Positions 33,021 to 42,234 are shown, counted from the stretch's first letter. The stretch is DNA of 64,000 nt from Rhodospirillales bacterium (GCA_016793925.1 JAEULH010000036.1:1-64000); one strand, 5' to 3'. Program-made: numbers and translations. Notes: generated by a model from the letters alone, not told the origin.

Positions 33021-36000
33021 CTAGAAGTTCAATGTCAGCCGCCCGATAATGGTTCGATCCGGAATATAGGGGCTGAGCGCCGGGTCGTTCCCGACCTTCC
33101 GGTAACTGTCGTCCTGATAGTTGAAGTCGTCATCTAGGATGTTCTGCACCCCGACGCTGACGAGGCCACGCCGATGGGGGAAGCGGTAGCCGACGCCGGC
33201 GTCGAGGACATAGAAGGTGTCGTCGCCCTCGGGCAAAGTGCTGCTGCTCTGCCGCTTCAAGTCCTGATAGACAAAGCTGACCCCGGCGGCGGCGAAAATG
33301 CCGCTCGGGCTGAAATAGCGCACGCTCAACGGCGCGGCGTAGGTGCTCACGTCGTTGGGCAGGCCGAGGTCATCGTCGTCGCGCTGGTAGCGATCGTAAA
33401 GCAGCTCGGCGCTGAGCGCCCATTCAGGGTGCGGAGCCCAGTTCAGGTAGGCGCGCGCCCCGGTCTCTTCTGCGGTTGTGGACCGGCTGGTCCCGTCAAT
33501 GTCGATAAAATACTCATCGAGATCGCGGTGTGTCGCCTCGAGCCCCCCGTAAAGGCGCTTCGCCAGCCGAAGGTCGATACCGACGCCGTAGAGCCACGAC
33601 TTGGTGCCGTTCGTGTCGTCGAAGAACTGGTTGAAGCCGGCGACCTGGGTCGGCTGGATGGTCTGGTTGGCGAGAAGAGCGGGCTTCAGCGTCCGCACCG
33701 CTGTGGCGCGGACGCGCAACGCCTCGGTCACGTCCCACTGCACCCCGAACTTCGGCGCAATGAGGTCGAAGTTGGTATCGGCTTCCTCGTAGCTGTCATA
33801 GCTCAACCCGAGGGTCCAGGTCACGTCCGCCGGCAGGACGACGTCGCTGTAGACGTAGCCCGTGTACTGCTCGATGGTCTGGTCCGTTCGGGTCTCGAAA
33901 GCGAAGAAATCACTATCGAAGCTGCTGCGCCGACGGACGTCGATGTCGTAGGCGCCGAAGCCGGAACGGATATTGTAACGCTCCCGGCTCAGGATCCACT
34001 GAGCCTCGCCCTGTACCCCGCGCTGCTTGGCCCGACCGTCGAACGTCGAGGGACCGCCGAACAGCGTTCCGCTGTCCGTCAGCTTGTCGTTGCGGTTGCT
34101 GTAGATGACGGATGCAATGACGTCGTGGCCGGGAGCCGGCGAATAGCGGGCGCCGATGCGCGCAGTGTCCTGATCGAGATCGCGGTCGAGGTCCGGCGAA
34201 AACGTGTGCGGATCGAAGTTCAGCCGGAGGTCGCCCGACTCCGTCCTTCGGCTGCGCAGCTCGGCCTGGACGTTGAAGGTCGGGCTGATCGCCGCCTGGG
34301 CGTAGACGTTGTAGATGTCGTGGCTGAGGTCGTTGTTCTGGCGAAAGCCGTTGGTCTGGTAGTGGAACTGGCCGGCGCTGAGGGAAAGCTTGTTGTAGAT
34401 CGCCGAGACGACCGCCTCGTTCCCGTAGGTCTGGTTGTTGCCGACCGCGCCGCTCAGATCGAGGCGCACCTGATTGCGCTCGAAGACGGGCGAAAACTCG
34501 TTGAAGCCGCCGCCGAGCACGCCGGCGGTGGCAAAGTTCAGCCGCGTCTCGGCGAAACTCGGCTGCACCGGGTTGATGTTGATGTCCTGCAGAAGCTGCG
34601 CCTGAAGAAGCTCGCTGACGCGGGCGATTTCGGTGCGCGGCTGCGCCGCGTAGGTGTCGGCGAGAAAGCGGTGCGCGGACGCGTTGCCGGGATCCACCGT
34701 GAGCGAGCGCGTCGCCTCGTTCGCCCCGAGCACGTCGAAGCCGAGGTCGTTGTAAATCCGCGCAACACCGACCTGGCGCGAGGCCAGGTCCTGATCGAGC
34801 AGCAGGCGCGAGCGATAGACGGCGCGGTTGTCGTTGAGCTCGATCGAGCGCTCCAGATCGTCCAGCGCCTCCACCGGCCGGTTTTCGCTCTGCTTGAGGA
34901 TGGCGTCGTAGAGCCAGGGCGTCGGATCGCGCGGATCGAGATCCTTGGCGATGGCGTACTGCTCGCCGGCGAGCTCCTCGCGCCGTTCAGCGAAATAGGC
35001 CTTGCCCAGATACGACCGCAGGAGCGACCGGTTCGGGTCGAGCCCGGCGGCGACCTCGATGTCGTTGCGACCGCGGCCGAGGTTGCCGGCGCGAATGGTG
35101 GCGAGGCCCAGGCCGAACCGCGCCAGCGGGCTGGCGCTGTCGAGCGAGACGGCCTTGCCGAACGCATCCTTCGCCGAGCCGTAGCGGAAGCCGGCGAGGG
35201 CAACAAAGCCGCGGATGGTCTGCACTCTCTCCAGATCGGGCGCGAGCGCCGTTGCCTTGTCGATCGCCCGTGCGGCCCGGTTGACATAGCCGAGTTCGAG
35301 CCAGAGTTCGGCCAGGCGCGCCCACGCCAACGCATTTTCCGGATGATCCGCCACGGCCTTCAGCAGGGTGTCGCGCGCGGCCTCGAGCCGGAGGTTGGCT
35401 TGCTGGGCGTAGGAGAGGGCGATCGCCGCTTCGGCGGAGTCGGGTGCCAGCCGCATCGCCCGCTCGGCGTCGGCGAGCGCAGCGGCCGGAGCGTCGTTGA
35501 CCACGGCGATCACTGCGCGCAGCGAATAGGCGCGCCCGGCCTGCGGATCGATGGCGAGGGCGCGGTCGAGTGCGGCGCTGGCCTCATCAAGCCGCCCGAC
35601 CGAAAGCAGCAGCGAGGCGGCGAGAACCTGGTAATCGGCGCCACGCTGGCTTGCTGGCACCGCGTCGAGGGCGGCGAAGGCCGCCTCGGTCTCGCCACGC
35701 GAGGCGGCCATGGCCGCCTCACGCAGCGCCGGCGGCCATGGCGGCGCCCGGCTGGCAGGACCGGTGAACAGGATCGGCGGGTAGTAGACGGCCCACTGGA
35801 CGGCATTGCGCGGCTGAACGAGGAGGACGCTGACCGGCTTCTGGTCGGCGCGCGCGAGCGCCGACTGCCCGGCCGTCAGCGTCAGGCGTCCATTGTCGTT
35901 GGCGGCGGCGACCTTGCCCTCGAATACGGTAACCTGGGCGCGATCGGTCGCGACGGCGACGAGGAACTCGGTGCCCTCGACCGCGGCATTGACGAAGGGC

Positions 36001-36380
36001 GTGTTGACGCTGAGCGCCCGCGCGCGCCGGCTGAAGAAATAGAGCTTGCCGAAGATCAGTTCGAGCAGCGATGGCGCTTCGGCTTCGACGCGGACGAGGC
36101 GGAGCGTCGTGTTCTGGTCGATGCGAATGACGCCATCGTCCATAAGCACGATGGCGGCGCGGCTGCGGTTGCCAACGCGGATCAGGTCGTTGACACACAG
36201 CGCCTGGTCGAGCACGGCCGGCCGCCAGATGCCCCCGACCTGGCGCTGAAGATCAACGCTGCCCTGTACGGAGGCGACCCTGCCGATCGGCGCCGCGCAG
36301 CGTTCGGCCGCGGCGACCGTCGTCGCAAACAGCAAAAGCGCAGCCGCGCCGGCAAAAGCCGGCAGCCGAAGCAGACGCAT
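33021..36380 (-). CDS. FecR-TPR-outer-membrane beta-barrel fusion protein
   Basis: A 1119-residue exported protein with three parts. After the signal peptide (1-25) comes a FecR domain at about 30-180 (GRVASVQGSVDLQRQVGG, AIVLMDDGVIRIDQNTTLRL, NTPFVNAAVEGTEFLVAV). Then about ten TPR-like helical repeats run from 210 to 560 (SVGRLDEASAALDRALAIDP and relatives). From about 600 to the end is an outer-membrane barrel ending in IIGRLTLNF with terminal Phe. FecR in other systems senses a TonB-receptor signal in the periplasm; here sensor, protein-interaction repeats and barrel are one chain and no ECF sigma gene is near. ATG 36380 has GAGGGGG upstream. Confidence 0.88.
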   Translation of the reverse strand: MRLLRLPAFAGAAALLLFATTVAAAERCAAPIGRVASVQGSVDLQRQVGGIWRPAVLDQALCVNDLIRVGNRSRAAIVLMDDGVIRIDQNTTLRLVRVEAEAPSLLELIFGKLYFFSRRARALSVNTPFVNAAVEGTEFLVAVATDRAQVTVFEGKVAAANDNGRLTLTAGQSALARADQKPVSVLLVQPRNAVQWAVYYPPILFTGPASRAPPWPPALREAAMAASRGETEAAFAALDAVPASQRGADYQVLAASLLLSVGRLDEASAALDRALAIDPQAGRAYSLRAVIAVVNDAPAAALADAERAMRLAPDSAEAAIALSYAQQANLRLEAARDTLLKAVADHPENALAWARLAELWLELGYVNRAARAIDKATALAPDLERVQTIRGFVALAGFRYGSAKDAFGKAVSLDSASPLARFGLGLATIRAGNLGRGRNDIEVAAGLDPNRSLLRSYLGKAYFAERREELAGEQYAIAKDLDPRDPTPWLYDAILKQSENRPVEALDDLERSIELNDNRAVYRSRLLLDQDLASRQVGVARIYNDLGFDVLGANEATRSLTVDPGNASAHRFLADTYAAQPRTEIARVSELLQAQLLQDININPVQPSFAETRLNFATAGVLGGGFNEFSPVFERNQVRLDLSGAVGNNQTYGNEAVVSAIYNKLSLSAGQFHYQTNGFRQNNDLSHDIYNVYAQAAISPTFNVQAELRSRRTESGDLRLNFDPHTFSPDLDRDLDQDTARIGARYSPAPGHDVIASVIYSNRNDKLTDSGTLFGGPSTFDGRAKQRGVQGEAQWILSRERYNIRSGFGAYDIDVRRRSSFDSDFFAFETRTDQTIEQYTGYVYSDVVLPADVTWTLGLSYDSYEEADTNFDLIAPKFGVQWDVTEALRVRATAVRTLKPALLANQTIQPTQVAGFNQFFDDTNGTKSWLYGVGIDLRLAKRLYGGLEATHRDLDEYFIDIDGTSRSTTAEETGARAYLNWAPHPEWALSAELLYDRYQRDDDDLGLPNDVSTYAAPLSVRYFSPSGIFAAAGVSFVYQDLKRQSSSTLPEGDDTFYVLDAGVGYRFPHRRGLVSVGVQNILDDDFNYQDDSYRKVGNDPALSPYIPDRTIIGRLTLNF

Positions 36381-36500
36381 AGACCCCCTCGCAGCGATTG
36401 CGTCCCACACGCACGGCTCTTTCCAGAGCTCACTTTCCGCACAGGTTCGCGTTTCGCGTTCCTGTTACGCCTTGCACCCACGAGCACGCTGCATAATCAA

Positions 36501-36530
36501 AGTATAGCTGTTGCAGACATGGCCTGACAA
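36501..36530 (-). promoter_or_regulatory. Promoter of the FecR-TPR-barrel gene
   Basis: Minus strand TTGTCA (36530-36525), an 18-base spacer, then TATACT (36506-36501). Match to consensus is 5/6 at both boxes. It predicts a leader of about 115 bases before the ATG at 36380. Confidence 0.55.
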
Positions 36531-36578
36531 CTGCATCTCCTCCCTGATTGCGCCCATATCCATTATCGCTGCGCAAAG

Positions 36579-36606
36579 CGGCGCCACTTCGGCTTGTATG
36601 GCGCCG
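36579..36606 (-). terminator. Hairpin between the CHASE2 cyclase and FecR genes
   Basis: 8-bp stem CGGCGCCA/TGGCGCCG (36599-36606 with 36579-36586) with a 12-base loop and CTTTG after it on the minus strand. It may partly end the cyclase transcript before the separate FecR promoter. Confidence 0.45.
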
Positions 36607-36625
36607 CCCTTCCAACGGAGGCGGC

Positions 36626-38869
36626 CTACTTGGAGTCAACGCGGATGATCGTCGGATCGCCGTCCAGGCCTCCGGCTTGGCCAAGCGCGAGGCTGCGGAC
36701 GCGATAGAAATTCGACGGGCCGTCGGTCGGATGCGTGCTCACGAGGTCCGCAAAGCCCTTTGCAGCCCGCTCCCAGTCGCCAGCCTGGAACGCGGCCAGG
36801 GCCTCGGCAAAGCTTGCGCAGAGCGCCACCATCGCCGGCGAGGCCTCCGGGCGTTTGCAGATCACCTCGACGACGCCGACCGGGTCGATTTTGCCGCGCA
36901 GGCGAAAGCGTCCGACCGGGCGCAGCAGGAAGCGCTCGCCAAGAGGAGCGGCAATCGTATCGGAGACGAGGAGCGACGTGCCGATGAGCTTGTTCAGGCC
37001 CTCGATGCGCGAGGCGGTGTTGGCGATGTCGCCGATGATGCTGTAGGCATAGTGGCCGCCGCCGCCGGCGTGGCCGACGAAGATCCAGCCGGCGTGGAGG
37101 CCGAGCCTCGTCGGCAGGTTGCGCTGGCGCTCGCTGCCGGCGAACCGGCGCACAGCCGCAAGCACCTCCAGCCCGGCTTCGCAGGCGCTGATGTGCACGC
37201 CGTCGCGAGGAGCCGCATTGGTCCAGGCGCACATCATCCCATCGGCGCGAAACTCAAGGACGTCCGCGCCGTGGCTCTTTATGGGCTCGGCGATGGCGGC
37301 GAAGTAGGCATTCAGGTAGCGGGCCACCTCCTGGGGGCTCATGGCCTCGGCGGCGGCCGTGAAGTTTTCGAGGTCGGAGGCGAGGCACGTCGCGTAGACG
37401 GTCTCGCCGAAGTCGCCGGGCCGGATCGCGCCGCCGTCGCGCAGGCCTTCGACCACCTTCTCCGGCAGGTAGTAGCTGATCGCCTGAGACATCGTCTGGC
37501 GCTGGCGATGGGCGATCATGTACTGGGCGAGGATGCCGAGGAAGAGCGCCAGCGGCAGCTGGAGCAGCAGCGGCGTCGCCAGCGGCAGCCACAGGTTGAA
37601 ACCGTTGAACACGGCCTGGGCGGCGAGCGCATAGATCGCGGCGGCGGCAATGACCGAGGGCACGATGACGACGGCCGGCAGGAGGGCCGCGGACAGCCCG
37701 AGGACGAGGCCGACAATGCCGAGCAAAGCCGCCGTCATGATGCCGGAGGCTGGTTCGATCATTCGCCGCGTAAGCATGTTCGCGAACGCCGTGGCTGCGA
37801 TCTCAACGCCGCTCAGGTCGACGCCGTTGTTCCAGGTGAAGACGCTGTAAAAGCCGTCCGGCTGGTCGGGATCGTCGACTTCGGCCGCGCCGAGGAAAAC
37901 GGCCTTGCCGGTGAGGTCGATCGTTTCATGCCGCTCCGGAGAGAGGAGAGCCGCAAAGGGGATGACCGGTATCGTTCCGGGCGGGCCGTAGAAATTGACA
38001 TAATGGCTGTTCGGTCCGCTGTAGAGGCTCGCCACGGCGCTGACCAGGGGTGACGCATTCTCCGCCCTGAGCAGGTTGTCGGCGTCGACCACGCTGCGAT
38101 AGGCGCTTCGCGCGGTCTGCATCGCCTCGCCGAAGTTGCCGCGCAGACCGCCGGCGAGAAACGGCATCCGACCGACATCCAGCATGCCGTCGCTCTCGAC
38201 CGCGTTGACCCAGCGGCAATAGGCCTCCAAGGCGTAAATCTGCAGTGCCACGGCCGGCATGGTCGGACCCTCGCCGGCGGTGCTCTGGAAGCTCCAGAAC
38301 TGACGCACGTTGGCGCCGACCTTCGGCAGCGGGAAGGGCGCGACCGCGGCCGCCGCATGAGCCAATTCGGGTATGGGCTCGGTGATCTGCTCGAGGCGAA
38401 GCTCCGCAGCCGCGCCCGATCCTGCTCCGAGCGTCGGCCCCTGGCGTCGTTCGAGCTGCTTGAACAGAATGACCTTGTTGGCCTCGGCGATGGCCGTTGC
38501 AAGGGCCGCGTCTTCCGCCGGTCGGGTGTAGTCGCTGAGAATGAGATCGACAGCGATCACGCTGGCGCCCGCGCGGTCGATGGCGCGGATAATGCGCGCC
38601 TGCACGGAGCGGGGCCAGCGACGCGGCTCGGCAGGCAGCCCGAGGTATGCGGCGGAGCGTTTGTCGAGTGCGACGACCGCCACGTTTGGCGGCGGCGCGA
38701 TGGGTCCGCGCAGCAAGAACAGCCAGCTCAGGCCCAGCGTCTCTTCGAACGCGATGCCGGGCGGGCTCAAGGCGAAGATCGCGCCGGCCGCACCGACGAC
38801 GGAGCCGAGGACCAGAGCCTTGAGCCAATGAAGCCTTGGCCTATGTTTGCGCTGAGAGATTTGATTCAC
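36626..38869 (-). CDS. CHASE2-domain class III nucleotide cyclase
   Basis: A 747-residue inner-membrane receptor. Helix 1 (16-34) is followed by a periplasmic CHASE2 domain (about 40-370; VVALDKRSAAYLGLP, VIAVDLILSDYTRPAEDAALA, GKAVFLGAAEVDD), three helices (375-452) and a cytoplasmic cyclase domain (490-680). Metal-binding Asp499 (ASDLENFT) and Asp543 (FRADGMM) and the transition-state pair Asn617/Arg621 (NTASR) are present, so it should be active. The substrate-choosing pair is Glu539 and Ser610, where adenylyl cyclases have Lys and Thr/Asp; this points to GTP or relaxed use. The start is GTG. The FecR-TPR-barrel gene follows. Confidence 0.9.
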   Translation of the reverse strand: MNQISQRKHRPRLHWLKALVLGSVVGAAGAIFALSPPGIAFEETLGLSWLFLLRGPIAPPPNVAVVALDKRSAAYLGLPAEPRRWPRSVQARIIRAIDRAGASVIAVDLILSDYTRPAEDAALATAIAEANKVILFKQLERRQGPTLGAGSGAAAELRLEQITEPIPELAHAAAAVAPFPLPKVGANVRQFWSFQSTAGEGPTMPAVALQIYALEAYCRWVNAVESDGMLDVGRMPFLAGGLRGNFGEAMQTARSAYRSVVDADNLLRAENASPLVSAVASLYSGPNSHYVNFYGPPGTIPVIPFAALLSPERHETIDLTGKAVFLGAAEVDDPDQPDGFYSVFTWNNGVDLSGVEIAATAFANMLTRRMIEPASGIMTAALLGIVGLVLGLSAALLPAVVIVPSVIAAAAIYALAAQAVFNGFNLWLPLATPLLLQLPLALFLGILAQYMIAHRQRQTMSQAISYYLPEKVVEGLRDGGAIRPGDFGETVYATCLASDLENFTAAAEAMSPQEVARYLNAYFAAIAEPIKSHGADVLEFRADGMMCAWTNAAPRDGVHISACEAGLEVLAAVRRFAGSERQRNLPTRLGLHAGWIFVGHAGGGGHYAYSIIGDIANTASRIEGLNKLIGTSLLVSDTIAAPLGERFLLRPVGRFRLRGKIDPVGVVEVICKRPEASPAMVALCASFAEALAAFQAGDWERAAKGFADLVSTHPTDGPSNFYRVRSLALGQAGGLDGDPTIIRVDSK

Positions 38870-39035
38870 GCCGGCGCATCCCTGTCACGCCGGCAATGCT
38901 ACGCCTTGGCACCGTGCCCAAGCCACAGGCAAACGTCGCGCTTCTCGCCAAATCCGCGGGCGCGCCGACGCGACCGACCGCGTCGTGGGCCTGAAGGTCG
39001 CTACTTTGCGCCACGTGTGGACGGCGAGGGAACGA

Positions 39036-40196
39036 TCAGGTTCGCGGCGGGAGCTGCTCGCGGGCCCTCGGGCGCGCCGCCGACAGGACGCCGCGCAGCT
39101 CGGTTTCGCACGCCCTGAGCTGGCTTTCGGCTTCGGCGCGTTTGCGTCGGCCCTCGTCGGCGATGCGCAGGCTGTCTTCGATGGTGGAAATGAGCGCGTC
39201 GTTGGCCTTCTTGACCGCGCCGATATCGAAAACGCCGCGCTCGATCTGGGTGCGCACCTCGATGTTGGCCTGCTTGAGGTTTTCAGCGTTGGCCAACAGC
39301 AGTTCGTTGGTCAGGTCGGTCGCCTCTTTCAGGGTCCGCCCCGCCTCGCGGGAGCGGAAGATGGTCACCGCCTGGGCGAGTTGCTGGCGCCACAACGGCA
39401 CGGTGTTGGCCAGGGTCGAGGTGATCTTGCCGATCAGGCTTTTGTCGTTCTCCTGCACCAGGCGGATGCTGGGCAGGCTCTGCATGGCCACCTGTCGGGT
39501 CAGCTTAAGGTCGTGCACGCGCCGTTCGAGATCGTCGCGGGCCATGCGCAGATCGCGGAGGGACTGGGCGTCGAGCACCTCGCCACTGCGCTGCGCCGTC
39601 CGCTCCGCGGTCGGTATCACCTCGAGGTCGAGCTGGCGTAGCTTCTCGTCGCCGCCGGCGATGTAATCGGCGAGCACATGGAAGTAGTCCAGGTTGGCCG
39701 CGTAGAGCCGGTCGAGTTGCGCGACGTCGGTCAGGAGCCGGGTTTTGTGGGCGTCGAGGCGGTCGGTAATGGCGTCGATCTGTTTGCGCACCTCCTCGTA
39801 GCGCTGAAGGAACGCGGCCATCGGCTTGCCCCTGCCCAGCACGCGCGAAAGCAGACGCGGCTTCTCGTTCAGGCCCATCTTGACGGCGTCGAAACCGCGC
39901 AAGGTGGTGAGCATTTCGTTGAGCGCGCTCCCGGCCGGCCCGACATCCTTGTTGCGAACGCCCTCCAGCATGTCATCGGAGACGGTGGTGAGCCGTTCCT
40001 GCGCCCGGGTGCCGAAGAACAGGATGGAGCCGGCGTCGTTCAGGTCGATTTCGCTCATGACGCGGTCGATCCGGGCCCGCCGCTCGGTGTCGGCCTCGGC
40101 ATAGGCGACGACCTCACCGGCCGGCGACTCCGCGGAAACAGGCGCACCGCCTCGCCCGTACGGCGCCGGCGGCCGGCTTGATCGATCAATCGCCAT
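39036..40196 (-). CDS. telA: TelA-family toxic-anion-resistance protein
   Basis: A 386-residue, largely helical protein of the TelA family (IDRVMSEIDLNDAGSILFFG, then QRYEEVRKQIDAITDRLD, LERRVHDLKLTRQVAMQSLP, and VPLWRQQLAQAV). Some members are linked to tellurite resistance; the general role in envelope stress is unclear. No membrane segment. It follows the XpaC-like gene after 74 bases, a pairing also seen in Bacillus (xpaC-yaaN). Confidence 0.88.
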   Translation of the reverse strand: MAIDRSSRPPAPYGRGGAPVSAESPAGEVVAYAEADTERRARIDRVMSEIDLNDAGSILFFGTRAQERLTTVSDDMLEGVRNKDVGPAGSALNEMLTTLRGFDAVKMGLNEKPRLLSRVLGRGKPMAAFLQRYEEVRKQIDAITDRLDAHKTRLLTDVAQLDRLYAANLDYFHVLADYIAGGDEKLRQLDLEVIPTAERTAQRSGEVLDAQSLRDLRMARDDLERRVHDLKLTRQVAMQSLPSIRLVQENDKSLIGKITSTLANTVPLWRQQLAQAVTIFRSREAGRTLKEATDLTNELLLANAENLKQANIEVRTQIERGVFDIGAVKKANDALISTIEDSLRIADEGRRKRAEAESQLRACETELRGVLSAARPRAREQLPPRT

Positions 40197-40270
40197 GGTC
40201 GAAGTCCCCTTGGTTCATCCCCAGAACGCCCCTCCGGCCGAAGCAACCTACGCCCAGGGGGAGACGCGGA

Positions 40271-41110
40271 TCAGGCCACGCCCTCGTGTTTCAGCCTGGT
40301 CGCCAGGACCTCGATCTGTACGTCCAGATCGACAAGGCTGTTGTCGGTCAGCTTGCGCTGCTGCTCATCGCAGACCGCCTCCATGTCGATGAGGAGGCGG
40401 CGGAAGTTCTGCTCGAGCTGTGGCGGCGGCAGGCGGGCGGTATCGGTGCGGGCGTAGGTTTCCGCCACCTGTCGGGCCCCGTCGAGGTAAACATTCATGA
40501 AGCGGCGCGCCCGCCGCAGCATCCGCGGGTCCTCCTCGATGGTCTCCAGAACCGTCCTCGCGCCGGCGACGATGCGCCCCAACCGGGCGCGAAATTCCGC
40601 CGAGCGGATGCTTCGGCCTGCGAGTTCGATCCCTTCGACCTTGGCGTAGGCCGCGCTCAGGGCCGCGCGTACTTCCCCGTCGCTGATACCGAGATCGGCC
40701 GGCAGGGCTTCGCCGCGCGGCCGCGGATCGAAGCCGTAGGCGAGGAAGAATCCGATCGCGGCGGCAATGCCGAACGCAGCCGCGGTGACCGGGTCGTGTC
40801 CCGCCGCAGCGAAGGCGGCGAAGGCCGTGGCGAGGCCGATAAGGCCTCCGCCGGCGGCCTTGAATGGCGGTGGCGGCGCCGAAAACGGCCGCTCGTGAAA
40901 GGCGGCTTCGCGGGCGAAGCCGCGGCGGGCGACGGTGACCCCGAACATGAGCCCGGTGAACGCGAGCGCCGAAGCCAGCATCGGACCGAGGGCGCCGGTC
41001 CACAGCGAAATCAGCGCGTCAAGCGCCAGCGGCATCGGCAGGACATACAGCCACCAGCCCCTGACCGTCGCTTTCGTCCTCTTCCACAGCGCTGCCAGAT
41101 CAGCGTCCAC
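40271..41110 (-). CDS. XpaC-like membrane protein
   Basis: A 279-residue protein with two pairs of membrane helices near the N-terminus (WWLYVLPMPLALDALISLW; about 100-125) and a helical cytoplasmic C-terminal half (ISDGEVRAALSAAYAKVEGI, MLRRARRFMNVYLDGARQV). This is the layout of the 5-bromo-4-chloroindolyl-phosphate-hydrolysis (XpaC) family, whose real biochemical role is not known. It lies between a tiny membrane-protein gene (3-base gap upstream) and telA. Confidence 0.8.
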   Translation of the reverse strand: MDADLAALWKRTKATVRGWWLYVLPMPLALDALISLWTGALGPMLASALAFTGLMFGVTVARRGFAREAAFHERPFSAPPPPFKAAGGGLIGLATAFAAFAAAGHDPVTAAAFGIAAAIGFFLAYGFDPRPRGEALPADLGISDGEVRAALSAAYAKVEGIELAGRSIRSAEFRARLGRIVAGARTVLETIEEDPRMLRRARRFMNVYLDGARQVAETYARTDTARLPPPQLEQNFRRLLIDMEAVCDEQQRKLTDNSLVDLDVQIEVLATRLKHEGVA

Positions 41111-41113
41111 GCG

Positions 41114-41278
41114 TCATTGTCCCGAGCGCGGCGCCGCCGGCGCCTGCGGCGGAGCTTCGATTGCCGATCCGTGGGGCGACGGGTCGCGCCCCGACGTGAA
41201 CAGCGCCTGGCAACTGACGACGCCGATCGTCCCGGCGAGCAGCAGCCACCCGATCATTCTTGTCATCGACCGCGGCAT
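41114..41278 (-). CDS. Tiny membrane or lipoprotein (54 aa)
   Basis: A 54-residue protein: basic start (MPRSMTRM), one hydrophobic segment IGWLLLAGTIGVVSCQALF, and a Pro/Ala-rich tail. VVSCQ resembles a lipobox, so it may be a small lipoprotein, or a single-span protein. ATG 41278 has GGGAGA seven bases upstream. It ends 3 bases before the XpaC-like start, so it heads the XpaC-TelA operon. Confidence 0.65.
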   Translation of the reverse strand: MPRSMTRMIGWLLLAGTIGVVSCQALFTSGRDPSPHGSAIEAPPQAPAAPRSGQ

Positions 41279-41429
41279 TGCCGCATCTCCCATGGTCCGA
41301 GCCCGGGCACAGGCACGGGCTTGGCGAAAGATGTGGGCTCTGTCCGCCGGCTCTTGCAATGGTGCAGGTAAGGGTAGGCCCGTCAAACCGGGAACAGCGC
41401 CGGGCCCTTGGTCCGGCGCTGCCTGGAGG

Positions 41430-41864
41430 TTAGCCGACCGGCGGAATGCGCAAGACCTGCCCGGGGTAAATCTTGTCCGGATGGTCGAGCATCGGCTTGT
41501 TGGCCTCGAAGATCGCATTGTACTTGCCGGCGTCGCCATACTCGGACTTGGCGATGGCCGACAGGGTGTCGCCCTTCTTGACCGTGTAGAATTTTGCCCC
41601 GGGCGACGTGGCGGGCGTCGTTATGTCTTCATCCACTTTGGCAACGCCCTCGACGTTGCCAAGGGCGAGGACGATTTTCTCCTTCTCCTCCTGGCTGGCC
41701 GCCTTGCCTTTTACTTTCACCGTATCGCCCTGAACTTCAACGTCCAGGTCGGAGCCCAGGCCGAGATCGGCCACCTGTTTTTTCAGGTCGTCGGGCTTCG
41801 GTGCGTCGTCGCCACCAATACCGAGCTTGTGCCCGGCAGCCTTTATGAAATCAAAAAGTCCCAT
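41430..41864 (-). CDS. kbp: BON-LysM protein, potassium-binding protein Kbp
   Basis: A 144-residue cytoplasmic protein. It begins MGLFDFIKAAGHKLG, has a BON domain (about 25-88; VKGKAASQEEKEKIVLALGN) and a C-terminal LysM (FYTVKKGDTLSAIAKSEYG, PDKIYPGQVLRIP). It matches E. coli Kbp (YgaU) nearly end to end; that protein senses K+ and is induced by osmotic stress. ATG 41864 with GAGGAGGAG upstream is preferred over an upstream ATG at 41882. It probably leads the small-protein-XpaC-TelA group on the same strand. Confidence 0.92.
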   Translation of the reverse strand: MGLFDFIKAAGHKLGIGGDDAPKPDDLKKQVADLGLGSDLDVEVQGDTVKVKGKAASQEEKEKIVLALGNVEGVAKVDEDITTPATSPGAKFYTVKKGDTLSAIAKSEYGDAGKYNAIFEANKPMLDHPDKIYPGQVLRIPPVG

Positions 41865-42234
41865 AACCCAGCTCCTCCTCATCGCGATGTATGCGCTCAG
41901 GGCCGGCCGCCACCCGTGCGGACGCGCGGCGACGGACCACTGTGAGCGACCCTATGCCGGGCTGGTGGCGCCGGACAATTGCATTCGGCATAGTGGCAGA
42001 TCACACTGGGCATTATCTGAAGCGGACGGTTCCGCTAACGGCAAGAGGATCACCGGCCCATGCGGCGGTTGCCAGGCAGCGACGAGATCACGCGATCCGG
42101 CCGGAGCCGCCGCCGACGTACAAAACGACAACCAAGACAACGGCGGCAGCGATGACCGGCTGCTCGACCCGCGATCAACTCTCGCGTTTCCGACGCGGGG
42201 CCCGGCAATGCGCGTTGCAGTTCATCGCGATTTT
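41865..42234. other. Divergent control region between kbp and the glycosidase gene
   Basis: 370 bases. The glycosidase frame is open right through it, but the residues upstream of 42235 lack family-like sequence. Both promoters should lie here; I see no strong consensus pair. Confidence 0.45.

Noticed and set aside
33174-36527. Long plus-strand open frame opposite the FecR-TPR-barrel gene
   Set aside because: The minus strand encodes clear FecR, TPR and barrel sequence with signal peptide and ribosome binding site; the plus frame is a shadow.
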